From Theobroma cacao (lineage: Eukaryota; Streptophyta; Magnoliopsida; Malvales; Malvaceae), in the NCBI RefSeq assembly GCF_000208745.1, contig NC_030858.1, positions 6,808,188 through 6,872,187 on the forward strand: a stretch of DNA of 64,000 nucleotides, given 5' to 3'. This document shows positions 31,474-44,731 of this stretch, piece by piece. The first letter of the stretch is position 1. Every line of letters starts with the position of its first letter. The position numbers were made by a program, and so were the translations under genes. The notes under the pieces were generated by a model. That model was not told the origin of the DNA. It saw only the letters and a list, made by a program, of their open reading frames with translations, and did no database searches.

Positions 31474-34445
31474 CTATGACAATATTAGCCGAAGGATCTT
31501 CCCGGAATGCTTGAATGATTTCTCAGTTTCTTCCAAACAATGGTTCTTCTCATCTCTAGTCCAGCTCTGAATTACCAGATAATTACATGTATGTTAGTCA
31601 TAAATTTACCGTTACCTTATAGATTAGCGTCTTCAGGGGAAAAATAGCAAAAGAAGGTCAGAAAGAACCATTGGTAAGTTTACAGGAGAATTCTGCATTA
31701 ATACAAAGAAAATTTACCTCAGCAACTTTATTCAGCTTATCCCTCACGTTTTGTAACAGCTGGGAAAGGTCACCATCCCATTTATAAAATTCCAACTCCT
31801 TGTTGTCAAGTATCTTCTCAGCTACCTAATACAAAGGAAAAATGGAGCTTGATTACTGGACATAGGTCAAGATAAATGAATTTAACAAAGGACTTTCCAG
31901 GGAAAGAGGGAAGAAGGGGGGAGGAAGGACCACATGGATCATGGCAAGTGCATGCATTTAACATGTTACAAGATAAGTATGCCTATGGGGTATCCACTAG
32001 ATAGAAACTTAACAGATAAATGAGCTGACCCAATTGGAAATGAGAGAGACAGAGAGCAAAACACCACGTGTTTGCTTATACACAGTGTAGATCAGGACTG
32101 AGTAACACAGTCTTGAACACACACTTGAAGCTAGTATTTCTTATACCTTCTTTCCAATCATGCGACCACCAGCAGAGTGGGCAAAATATATATTGTAGAA
32201 GTGGCATATGAATGCCTGAGGATCCTTCTCTGATAATTCCTTAAGATACTCAGCATAGGTAACACCAGGCGAAGATGGTTCTGGAATGGCATAGCCTTGC
32301 TCCTTGAACCACTGTAAATCCTTTGACAATTTTTCAGACCTTTCCAATCCAGTGTTTCTGAATTCAGCATCTGCAGCAGACCCAGGAAAGATTTCTTCAG
32401 TTTTCTAGCAGTTTAGAAACAATAAAAAACCACCTCAAGAAAGATTGCAAGCACATACATGACATGAGTAAGCTATGAATAGAGTGATGCATGGTAAACC
32501 ATCTGAAACTTCAGATTTAACCCAAAGTTAGCAGCACTGATGCTTTTAAAGGCATTCATTTCAAGGATTAAACAGCTATAATTCAATCATCTAGGTTAGA
32601 TGGTTAAAGTCCTTTGGTGGTTCTGTGAAAAACCATCAAATCTGCCTTTATCAAGGATGGAGGTTTAGAGGTAAAGATGTATCTAGGATCTATTCCTCTT
32701 CTTGGCACAGAATAATTGGCACATTACACAACTCAATACACTACCTCTGCCCTGTCATAGCAAAGTGTTGCTTGGGAATTTAAACTCCCCACTGGCCATT
32801 CTGGTCAGTCAAGACTCTCCAAGCCAGTTGACACCATGAAACCATCGATTCATAACAAAAAAATTATTATAAATATTTATAATTCTTAAAATTCCCCAGT
32901 ACATGGGGTAATTCTTCAACAAGTTTCAAATATGCATAATTTCATCCAACATGATCATGAAATAAAGTGCAAGGGAAGTCAAGAGTTTGAGCTACACACA
33001 GACATCAGAAGCAGTATATAGTAGACTTCATGGGGGTGACTGTCAAAACATGCGAAAAATATCACAGCATGATGCCCACCATTTCCAAGATTCTTAACAA
33101 AATTTAAGGTGTATATTAGTGATCATCATTGTTTAGGCGAAACATACCAAGAAGTTTATCATGGAAAGCTGATCTGCATGATCATGGGAAAAATGAAAAA
33201 AACTGAACATAGAACCTGTTAGAAGAAAGAATAGAATGAGACTAACCCAAAAAGTTGTTCAAGTGGGTAAAATCCAGAAGCCTAGACAAACTAAAACTAC
33301 TTACCAAGTTCCTTTAACAATTTGAAAAATACAATCACCCTTAAAGCCATATACTTCTATTTGAAGGCTCGGAGACATATAGAATCCTTGCTAAGCAATG
33401 ATTAGTATTTGAAACTAATTATCAATCTTCAAACTCAAGTACACACTACATACTAAAGTCCCAATACCCATACAGAAGAAGAGATCACTGATTTCATGAA
33501 AAAAGACGCATTCCATCTTATTCTTGTAGACTTTTAGTCAAAATTGAGCTATGTTACTCCAAGTTCGCTCTTTGGTGCCATCTAACAACACCTAACTACC
33601 ATCATGAAAAACACCTTCGACTCCCTTCTTCTCTTACTTTCTCTTTCTAACCCCCTCTTTTCGTGCATATTCCAACTCTGAAAATCAATCACGATACTAC
33701 TAATAACATAGCATTGATGAAACTCCATGACATTAATCCACTCCGATAGATAATGTATTGACGTTGAGCCCCCCCACCTCAAATCAAATAAGCAACCCTT
33801 CACCTAAACAAAAATACTACTTTTAAGAGGTAGGTTCACAATAGTAAAACATAAACAACTATAGTAAAATAAATTAAACAAACACATATAAGAAACAGAA
33901 ACATTAACCAAGTCTAGTAAAAAAAGCTCTTCAAATCACAAAAAAAATCCAAAAAGACTGACGAAAATAACTAAAAGAGCAAAGGTTACCCAGAAAAAAA
34001 AAAAAAACTTACAGAAAGGAAAAGCAGCCTTTTCAATAATCCCTTCAAGCGTATCATACACCAACTTGCTATCCACAAGGAACTTCAAGTAACCGTCAAC
34101 GCTGGGCTCCCATTTCACCACGGGCCTTTCTTCGGGCTCTTTCACTTCCTTTTCTCCTTCCTTTGCTTGCTCTCTTGTATGCAACTTCATAGCCACGAAC
34201 CTCATCTCCTCCACGAACCCTTTAGCCTCGCCAGGGTACCTCTTCCTGCGCTTCTCTGCCGTAGTGGCCGATACGACGCCATTCCTAGTAGCCATCCTTG
34301 GGGGAAGTTTAAAAGACTGAGTTTTGAAATATGGGTAATCCTTGGCAATAAAACTGGAAGAGAAATTGGGAGGCGGAGGGGTTAAAGTTAAGTTTGGTTT
34401 TTTTAAAAGGGCGTGCGATTGGGAAATTGGGGTCAGAGACGCCAT
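31474..34445 (-). CDS. HO1: Heme oxygenase 1, plastid (phytochrome chromophore biosynthesis)
   Basis: Four exons in transcript order: 34445-34013, 32370-32147, 31825-31718 and 31566-31474 (TAG), 285 residues. It opens heme to biliverdin IX-alpha, using ferredoxin, as the first step to phytochromobilin. The first ~55-60 residues are Ser/Pro-rich and fit a transit peptide. The mature part starts with [20 protein letters not shown], where the His of KLHT is the proximal heme ligand. Exon 2 carries [18 protein letters not shown] and the distal-helix motif [18 protein letters not shown]. The C-terminus is [20 protein letters not shown]. Four-exon structure and length agree with the HY1/HO1 class. 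No defect seen. Confidence 0.95.
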
Positions 34446-36595
34446 TGAAAGAGAGGTTTCTTGCTGGGTTATATATGGGATTTTTATTTTTTTTTTTGGT
34501 TGTTGCTAAGAAGAAGAAAACGAGAGAGTTTTCAACAGAAAAGAATGAGATTTGAGGCTTGAATTGGCGGTTCAAGTACTCTTGAAGCTAAAGCGATAGA
34601 AACAAATTGTCTATAAATTAAAGGGTAAATAATTTTAAAGGAAAAAGAAATTTTGGGGGTTGCTTAAAAAATGGTGAGTGTGATGGGCAAGGGTATTGGT
34701 TGCTTCTTGGTTGTGTCTATTATCTGGGAGGCATCTGCCATTGCTGTGTTATTGGACCATGGTTTTGTTCTTTAAATAATTAGTACTTGAGAGATAAAGA
34801 AAGGGCGTGGCTGAAAATAGAATTGTATTTTCCTGATATGGAAAAAAATAAATGTCAAATCTGTATTGTTTTAAAATACTATACCATTTATGGAATACCA
34901 TATTTATTGTTTTATTTCAATCATAAATTACTAATATTATTTTTTTTATAAGATCTATCAGTAGACATTCTAACTACAATTATTTTAACAACAAAAAGTT
35001 AAACTATTAAGGGATCTATATAAAGAGAAGTTTTACCAATATTTAATTTTTAAAACACTCCTTAATACCAGTGATAACTGCTCCATAGACTATAATCGAG
35101 TACTATTGTTTAGTATGCCAAAATTCCTACCTATTTTGGTTTATCCTTTTCTCTCTAGCTAATAATTATTTTTGAGCAAATAACCCAAAAAAAAGTCAAC
35201 GATTTAAAAACTAAATAAATTTACTCTTTTGAGATTTAAAATTAGCTTATTTTTACTCAATTTCATCCATTCCAACCAGCTCGAATAGTGAATAAAACTG
35301 TTATTGTAAAAAAATGAGGAATTACAAATATTCAAATTAGCTTTCTAAAATAACAACATAAATATATATATAAAAAGTGGAGCAACGATTACACGAGCAC
35401 CGTTGGCTCAAAACGACGTCGGCATGAGCAGAATAGATGGTTCAATACGTGAGCGGACTGCCAGTTATGTTGGTGGTTGGGCAAACAAAAAAAAAACCAA
35501 GTATTTTACGGATTTATTTGTGGTGTTGGTTAATTGTGTGCCGTGGAGAATAGAGAAGTGGGATAAATTTTTTGGGGATTTGTTTTTTGCTGGCTTTCTT
35601 CTCCAGGTACTTGACGTGTCTTCATGGAAAACATAGAAAGTTACGTAAAACTCCGACGATTGAGTTCCTATAAATGATTTCAGGAATTTGTTCACCGTTA
35701 TTTATAAAATTATGTATATAAATATTTTATGAGTAAAATATTTTTATTTTTTAAAATTTTAATCGAAATTTTAAATAAATCTATTAGTTTCAAAATATAC
35801 ACTCCATCGTAAAAAAAAATATTCGTTGAACACATAAATCTAATTGTTAGTGTTTTCGTTAATTTAATAATATAATAATATTAAAAAATTATTTTTTATT
35901 AATTTTAAAAATTATTATTATATAATTTTTTTATTAAAAAAATTAGAAAGGAAGCTGATTTTTTTTTGAATTTTGTTAAAATTAATAAAAAAGAAATAAC
36001 ATTTTAGTTTTTTTCATATTTTCTATTAACGATCTTTACACTTTTAAGACGTACTATCTATTTTTGATACTAATGAACTCACGAAAAATTATGCCTAAAA
36101 GTTAAGAGGCAGAGATATTTTACCTTCATTTATATCTATAAGTACTAATAACTTTATATCCTTGAGTATTATTTTTCAAGTCTAAATTTATTTATACATT
36201 TTTATTCAATATAAATATTAATTGCTTTCAAGCATGGTTGATTAATTCACATTGTATACTTACACATACAAATATCAAATAACAATTTTGTTCACGTGTT
36301 GATAAAATAGCAAGCATTATTGATTATCATCATCTTAATTTTTATTGAAAAAAAATTCTCATCATTATTGTATAGATGGGGACAACATAATTTGTTTTTG
36401 TAATTTTATTAATATAAAATAGATGGAGTTAAATCTTTAATATGCAATAAGAATTAAGAAAGTAAAGCATAAAGAAGAAATTTTCTATTATTTTCCAATT
36501 AAAACTCCTTAATCTCGCATTCTCCTCTCCATAAATTTGTTTCTTTTTTTTTTAAACTCTCCATTGAGGGCTTTGTTCCATAGTATTTTTTTTTA
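34446..36595. other. Upstream region of HO1 and AT-rich spacer
   Basis: About the first 200 bp are likely HO1 5' UTR and promoter. The rest is AT-rich, without credible genes. A 77-residue ORF at 35403-35636 has no recognisable family. Confidence 0.5.
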
Positions 36596-37747
36596 GGAAA
36601 TTATCAGAAATAACCTTTATTGATTAAGGCATTTAAAAAATAACTATAAAAATAAATTTAACTGGTTTTAGTCATATTTAATCATGACTTGACAAAAATA
36701 CCCTTAAAACTATTCCAAATAAATTAAACAATTTCTCGTAATTTCTCTCCATTTATGCTTCCGATTTCTCTCTCTCACCATCTCACTCTCTTTAATTTTA
36801 TTAATTTCTCTCTTCGACATTCATTTACTATACTCCGATTTCTCTCTCGTGTGTTTTTAGATTTTTTTTTCTACTCTTTTAAGACACAAAGTAATGGTTT
36901 TGATGTACTTGAGTAGATGGCTATTTGAGGAATTTGATATTTAGGTATTTTGGATAAAACGAAAATGGTAAAAATGATCACAGATGTTTGAAATAGCTTT
37001 TAGTTAGATCAATTTAGGACCTAGACACCAATAAACTCAAACTTTTAAAATTTATAAATCTAGGTTTTTAAAAAAAAATTTATCGATTTGTAGTTGAAAT
37101 AGGTGTTTTAGATAAGAAAATTTGTGTTTTAATTTATAAAAATATGTTAAAAACACTTTAATCGATACCAAATTGTCAAAAAGACAAAAGGAAATGGAGA
37201 GAGTTGAGAATATTTGAAATTTTGGTTCGTAAGTAATAACAACATTTTAAATATTAAAATGTAACAAAATATTTTTGAATATGACGTATAATAACAATAT
37301 TTTTTCAATATGGTGTGTAACAATAACATTTTTTTTAATATGGTGTGTAACAACTTAACCATGGTGTGTCATATATTTTTGTACATGACATGTAATAACG
37401 TGTCACATGTTTTTATACATAGCGTGTAACAACCTAATTATGGTGTGTCACATGTTTTGTATATGGCGTGTAACAATCTAACCATACCGTGTCACATGTT
37501 TTTGTATACGGCGTGTAACATGTTTTTGTACATGACATGTGATAACCTAACCATAGTGTGTCACATGTTTTTGTACATGACGTGTAACAACCTAACCATG
37601 ACATGTAACATATTTTTTTATATGGGGTGTAATATCATGACATGTAATTTTATTAAGAGTAATTTTATCTAAATTAATTAAAAATAATTAAAATTATAAA
37701 GAGAGTTATTTTTTGAAAACATCTTATGCTATTTTTTAAAATGTTCC
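36596..37747. mobile_element. Non-autonomous TIR element, tentatively Mutator-like (copy 2)
   Basis: Left end GGAAATTATCAGAAATAACC and right end, read inward, GGAACATTTTAAAAAATAGC begin inverted repeats of roughly 90 bp with a shared core near AACTATAAAAAT / CTCTTTATAATTTTAATTA. The left end, including GACTTGACAAAAATACCCTT, is clearly related to the right end of the element at 9826-11445. Flanks share TATTTTTTT (just before 36596, with extra T and A, and at 37748-37756), a possible 9-bp duplication but low in complexity. The interior holds a minisatellite unlike that of copy 1. Confidence 0.65.
37255..37640 (+). repeat. Minisatellite inside TIR element copy 2
   Basis: Seven to eight degenerate units of about 45 bp built on GTGTGTCACATGTTTTTGTA and CGTGTAACAACCTAACCAT. 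It is open in one frame for 75 codons (37445-37672) only because of its composition. Confidence 0.8.
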
Positions 37748-38239
37748 TATTTTTTTGGGCTTTCTAGGGGGATTTGTTGATAGCCAATTGTTGAAAGCTG
37801 GTTTCTCTTGATGTTAGGGCTGGTGGGTTGCCATTGACTTGCTGGGCTTTGCTTAGAAGGAATAGTTAGTTAGTTAGTTAGTTAGTCAGTTCCGATAGCC
37901 ATGAAAGAATAAAAGAATGCATAATATACTTGTTTAATATATATATATATATAAATTATAAACTTTAACAACTAAAATGTTCCCCAAAAACCCATATGCA
38001 ATTTAAAAGAACAAAAAATCATTCATAATTATGCTTAATGGACCATTTTTTGTTTGGCATGGCTTGCTTATATTTGCAAAATAGTTTTACTTTTGGCAAA
38101 GTTAAGGTGGATGTAAAGGTAAAGGAATGAATTGCTCAAAATTATAAATGAGAGTAAGCTCCTACTATTTGCTTTTTCTCCTTATGATTCATTGATTGAT
38201 AACGGAGTTATATTATTGTGTTTCATCGGTATCAATTAA
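37748..38239. other. Spacer before tRNA-Ser
   Basis: Contains a short TTAG microsatellite (about 37,864-37,888) and an AT run (about 37,940). No gene seen. Confidence 0.5.
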
Positions 38240-38321
38240 GTCGCTTTGGCCGAGTGGTTAAGGCGTGTGCCTGCTAAGTACATGGGTTCATCCCGCGAGA
38301 GTTCGAATCTCTCAGGCGACG
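38240..38321 (+). tRNA. tRNA-Ser (GCT)
   Basis: Complete 82-nt class II tRNA. The acceptor stem GTCGCTT pairs with AGGCGAC with one G-T, the anticodon loop CTGCTAA at 38271-38277 gives anticodon GCT at 38273-38275, a long variable arm (GGGTTCATCCC) is present, and the T arm contains GTTCGAATC, which is also the B box. A T-rich Pol III terminator follows within about 10 nt. No intron. Confidence 0.95.
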
Positions 38322-38487
38322 ACTGTTTCCCTTTTTCCTTTTTTTAATTTTTTGTCAACTTGATGCAAAAATACAACTCTTCAATCAGATTTGAGAGTGC
38401 ACAAAACAAATCTTTATAATTTTTTTGCTTAATTTTATATAGATTGATTCATGACGATTCTGTTGCTGTTACGCTTTCTATCGGCAA

Positions 38488-39780
<1,293 letters not shown>

Positions 39781-40747
39781 AATTAAGCAACCGGGTTCCG
39801 TATTTCACTACCAGGGCAGGGCAGCAGCATTTATATATGGATTTGCTTAAGTTGCTTTATTGGCCTGTCTTTTCGTCGAATTTTGGAGCTGCTCTTGAGC
39901 TTCTTTTAGTGGAACGCGTGGGACCATTTAAAATAGTGCTCTCCCTTTTAAAGATTTGTCTGGCTATAGCGAAAGGTTGTGAAGGTGGAATCACTGTGCA
40001 TGACTGCATATTATTTTGCTTCAAGAAATGGCAATTGATAACGTAAGACGCCTCTTGACTAATTGTATATCTTCTGATTCTTTAACTTTATTCCTCAACG
40101 CGTTTTTCTTCTTTTTCATGCTGAATTAACAATATATCTCTTTCATTTTCCTTCTTTTGAAATGTTTTTCACCGTGTTCATATTGATCAGATACGATTAA
40201 GGAAAAGGAAAAAGGAATTGATCAAGGATGTTAATTAAATCTATAGGTTGGTTTCGAATTTTTCATGTAAATTCAGGAAAAAGGAATGGTTCTCTAATGA
40301 TTAAGTATTCTTTTTCAAGAGGTAGCTAAGTAATAATTAGTCCTTGGAGCACTTGTTAGGTGAGGGAAGTAATAAATAATTATATTCTTAAAAAATATTT
40401 TAAAAAATTACAATTTTTTGAAAATACTAATATTTATAATTTATTGCACATGAATGTTTATTTTTTATTTTTAAATAATTAAACATGTTAAATCTAAGGA
40501 AACGAAAAATGTGTGTCTATATCCGTGAAATGAAATTGGGCCATAACAAGACTTATATAGCTCTACCTTGGATCGCAATTCCCAACCCAGTGCACCTACA
40601 TTTACTCAAAATATTATTAGGTACGATTACAAACTAGAAAGTTTCCCTTTCACCACAAAGTTTTTCCTTTTCCATTAAATAGTTATGTATGGAGATCAGA
40701 TTGCATATTTATGCTTTGTAATAGGACATTAATAGCCTCTCAACCAA
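39781..40747. other. Spacer between the peroxidase and tRNA-Glu
   Basis: Likely peroxidase promoter region near its start; otherwise AT-rich. A 69-residue ORF (39837-40046) is not recognisable. Confidence 0.5.
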
Positions 40748-40820
40748 TCCGTTGTAGTCTAGTTGGTTAGGATACTCGGCTCTCACCCGAGAGACCCGGG
40801 TTCAAGTCCCGGCAACGGAA
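40748..40820 (+). tRNA. tRNA-Glu (CTC)
   Basis: Complete 73-nt cloverleaf. The acceptor stem TCCGTTG pairs with CAACGGA, the D arm reads TAGTCTAGTTGGTTAGGA, and the anticodon arm CTCGG-CTCTCAC-CCGAG has anticodon CTC at 40782-40784. The T arm is CCGGGTTCAAGTCCCGG. No intron; T-rich sequence follows. Confidence 0.95.
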
Positions 40821-42171
40821 AACTTCTTTTTCCTAAATAAATTTTCGATCATGTATTTCTGATAAGTAAATTCCAAATCTAATTACACCATAGATAAGTT
40901 GAAAAAAATGATTTTCTATTAGCCAAACCTGAAAACTGAACCTTGCCATCAAAATTAGAAAATGGTTCTCTTCTTTCTAGAAAGTATTATGCCAATAGCG
41001 TCCTTTTTGCCTCCATTGTGTTCTTCTTTAATTATTTCTCAGCAAAATAATAATAATAATAATAATAATACCAATAAATTGCTCTTGATTTAATTATTAA
41101 GCAAAGGACTAGGGACGGCACACAAGAAGCAAAATGAGGGAATATTTTCTTTTGGCAACTTGATTAAAAATGCAGAAGCATTTGGAGTGTACCACAAGAT
41201 TCTTTGAAAACGATACAAAAAAATGCAATTATTGCATTACCTGTTTGTTAGGAAACTTCGTCTGAATCGTATTGTTTTCTGTTGTTTCCTTGGTGGTGAT
41301 TCCTCAGAAAGACCCTTTATTTTCAAGATGAAAAAAAAAAAAGAATTATCGCGCTCTCTCTCTCATTTACCCTTTCCCTTTTCTTTGAGGGTTCTTTATG
41401 TATCTCTTGTAAGAAACCATCTCCATCACAAGCTTTTTTTTTTTTTTTTTATCTCCATCACAACCTTAACATCGAAGTAGCATGAATGAAAACAGAGATG
41501 TCAGTCTCAGGGGTTAGGAGATTTGTCTTTCTTGTTTTTTTTTTTTAAATAAAGATTAAATTTTATTTATGCTAAAAACTGGTATAGGTTACCACTTATA
41601 AACAGTGAAATTTCAGTCTACTTATTACAAGTTGATTAGTTGTTTGATAAGTAGAAAAATTAAGAGTTTAATTAGGAATAGAGACATTGTACGAGGAAAT
41701 GAATTTGAGCATTTCATATTTATAGAAGATTAAGTGCATCACGTTGAAGAAGTTCATACCGTTTGAGGTCAATTAATTATGATAATAATGAGCTTGATCC
41801 AAAAAGACCCATCCATGGAGAGATTACTCGCATCGATCGTGGATGGCAATCTTGATTTCACCCTTGACAATTTCGTTGCGAAATGTGAGAGGATTTGATA
41901 CTTACAATACTCATATACTTCGTATACTTGTACAAGAACCAATCATTCCTTGATCTCAACACAACTGCTACACCTACATGTCAAGACAAAGCGCCCATTG
42001 ATATTAATAAACAAAAATTTATGCTTATACTAATTCGCTGTATCTTCAATATAGCATTTACAGGTGTTAGTATCTGAGATTTGCATTATCGTACCTGAGA
42101 TGTAAATGTCAAAAAACGAAACAAAATAACAAAGGGCAGACTAGTTCAATTCCCCTATTACAAAATTCAAT
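40821..42171. other. Spacer downstream of the SPX gene
   Basis: AT-rich with short AAT and T runs (41,045-41,070; 41,430-41,452; 41,535-41,550). No credible gene. The 3' UTR of the SPX gene should lie just left of 42,172. Confidence 0.5.
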
Positions 42172-44543
42172 CTATTTAGCTGCTTGTTCAAGAACAGGAA
42201 TCTTTTTCCACGTCTTGTCCAACCCGCTTATTTGCAATGGAGGCAATGAAAAAACGCTAACAGTTGAGCTTCTGCTCCGAATTTCCTTCAAAACACGCAA
42301 TGCTGATATAGTGCTTTTCATATATAGGCTCTCCATGTACTCGATCTCTGCCAGCTCTTTGGGCATTCTGAGCAGATCTTCACTCTTAGAGGTAGACGAC
42401 GTTGAAGGATCACACCCATCATCCTCTCCATCCCTGCTAGCATCCCCGTTCTTTGCTTCAGTTGAAGCTGGCTTTTCATTCTTGGGGAATAGATGATCTA
42501 GCATTGCCTCGCACTCCTTTACAAGCTTATAAAGCAAGTCTGTAGTGAAGAAGGGCTGTTGCAAGACCCTTTGGATGAAAGGCAAGCGGATCAAAGCACC
42601 AGTTCTTTTGTCATACTTCTTCAGTATTTTCACCAATCCTGTTCAGAGCATTGTGTTAATGATATCCACTTGATATGGTAGGCACCATTGTTAAACTATT
42701 GTTAATTCCAAAATACCAGGAAAAATTTCCCTTAATTTCTATTAGTTACTACTACTTAAATAATAAACCACCGGCAAAAGCAAATTTTTTCAATACAGAA
42801 TGATCTTCCTAATAAGCCAAGTGTAAACCATTGGATCCCCCTATGTGTGTTCTTCTTTTCTCAAAATTATCTCAGCTTTTCAGTTCTCAAAGTAGGGAGG
42901 TAAAGCTCTACAGATAATGGACCAATTTCCAAGGAAAATAAAGTGCAGGCCTGCTCTGCACTAGGCGGATAAAAGGTCCATTTAGGACAAACTCATACTA
43001 TTATCTTAGGGAAGAACAAAGAAATAATTCATATGCAGCCCACATAACATCCTAATAGTTTATAGAGAGAATTATACGTCAGACAAGACTCGCATAAAAT
43101 TCATAATACACTAATTGTATAACGTTATGATGCCTGTACCATAAGTACTCAATATAATGGCTGCATATGCTGAAGCAAATGCGCTGAACACATTCGTATG
43201 GGGCCATCTAAAGAAAGATTGAATATTTAATGTTTAATTAAAGAATGGATGTGGATAAGTCGTCCGGGAGAATATTGATGTCAAAAGGAAGTATGCTGCA
43301 GATAAAGGAATAAAGTAATTCTGACTTCAACAGAAATGTATCTAGCAGGCTGTTCTACAGGAATTGCAAGTGGATGCAAACCTAATCATTCCCTAAACAA
43401 CTCATTCGGCCGGCTAAAACAAAGCAAATGGCAATAACTTAGATTAAACAAACAGTAGAAAGGAATAAGAAAAGCTGAACTACCTGTGTAGTTAAGGGCG
43501 CTATAATTCTCTAACAAAACCATCTCTCCATGGAAGTCCACTATCTCTTTCCTAATGTTCGTCAACTCTTCATTAGAAGCCTTCGCCTCTGCCACACTGT
43601 CTTGTAATTCCTGCATCCCAACCCAAAATAAGTCACCAAATGAGCATAAAATTTACAGAAACGAAAAACCCACATAGCTAAACTTTAAGCATTAAGAACT
43701 AAGAATCTTTACCCACCAATTCGCATAATCAAAACTTTTCTACATATAATAAATTTTTACCGTAACCATTTTAATAATAATTCCTGAAATCTTCTATTCA
43801 TTAATCCAAGCTTACTCTTATGTTTTCAATTTCAACTTTCAAGCATGTAATTTTTTTTTTCTTTTTAATCGAACGCCCATAGTCTTGAAGGTAAGAAAAA
43901 GTTACTTGGCAGCAACATTAACATGCAAACTCAAGATTGTGACTCAAGGACAACCCTTTACTTTATGTGCGCCAGTTATCCAAGGAATTTTCCCGTAAGT
44001 TGCCAAAAAAGTTTCAACGGTTTAACGGAACCGTTACGGACAAACAAAAAATTTCAAAAACTAAGAAAAAAGAAACAAAAAGTACTTTCTTTAATTAAGC
44101 AAAACGACAACGTGTATGGCTTGTTAATTTAATTTACATCCATGTTTGTTTACCGGTAAAGCAGGAGAAAGAACCGAAACGAAAAATAAAAATTTTCTCC
44201 CCGACCATACAGATCGAAATCAAACCAGTGTTGGAATTACCTTCAATCTAATGATGTATTCTTCCTCTTTCTCAACAAAAAACGTGTTGAATTTCTCGAG
44301 CTCATCTTCCAAAAGCCTAATGAAATCGCTCTCCTCTCTCGACATGCCGTCACCGACCTTATCTCCGGCATCGACAACATCACCAAAATTTTCATCCAAT
44401 CTAGGCCGTTTATTCTGCCTCTCACCGGACTTCGGCTCAATAAGCTTCAGTTTCTTTTTAAGCCCCTTGTAAGAAAGAAACTTGTCCCGCCATTCAGGCA
44501 ACGTCTCCTCTATCTGGTTACTGAGGCTCTTTCCAAATTTCAT
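42172..44543 (-). CDS. SPX-domain protein (SPX1/SPX2 type), inositol-pyrophosphate sensor of phosphate status
   Basis: Three exons in transcript order: 44543-44241, 43610-43484 and 42638-42172, total 298 residues. The SPX domain starts at the first residue (MKFGKSLSNQIEETLPEWRD), continues with YKGLKKKLKLI and ends with the basic helix GLVKILKKYDKRTGALIRLP. The lysines of KKLK and KILKKYDK form the inositol-pyrophosphate pocket. No second domain (EXS, MFS, RING) follows, so it belongs to the stand-alone SPX class that holds PHR transcription factors away from DNA when phosphate is plentiful. The C-terminal tail is acidic and Ser-rich. Two P1BS sites lie 158-188 bp upstream of the ATG, fitting the known PHR-SPX feedback loop. 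Confidence 0.95.
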
Positions 44544-44700
44544 CGCAAAACTCTTTGTTTTTTAATCTAAAGGGGGTGTTTGGTTGGTCAGAAAATGAGA
44601 AAGAAAGCGAGGCAAAAAGAGAGAAACGGAGGGGGTAAGTGTGAGAGTGGGGAGGAAGGAGGTGGGCGAGGGAGAAGGGGAGAATATAACGGGAAGCGGA

Positions 44701-44708
44701 GAATATTC
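44701..44708. promoter_or_regulatory. P1BS element (PHR1 binding site)
   Basis: GAATATTC, a match to GNATATNC, 158 bp upstream of the SPX start codon. SPX genes are classical PHR1 targets. Confidence 0.65.
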
Positions 44709-44723
44709 GGAGGGTAGGGGTGA

Positions 44724-44731
44724 GAATATCC
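44724..44731. promoter_or_regulatory. Second P1BS element
   Basis: GAATATCC, also GNATATNC, 23 bp from the first. Two sites this close, in front of an SPX gene, are unlikely to be chance. Confidence 0.65.

Noticed and set aside
35403..35636. 77-codon ORF upstream of HO1 (begins MAQNDVGMSR)
   Set aside because: No recognisable domain, no splice partners, and lies in an AT-rich spacer.
37445..37672. 75-codon repetitive ORF rich in MTCNN
   Set aside because: It is the translation of the minisatellite in TIR element copy 2.
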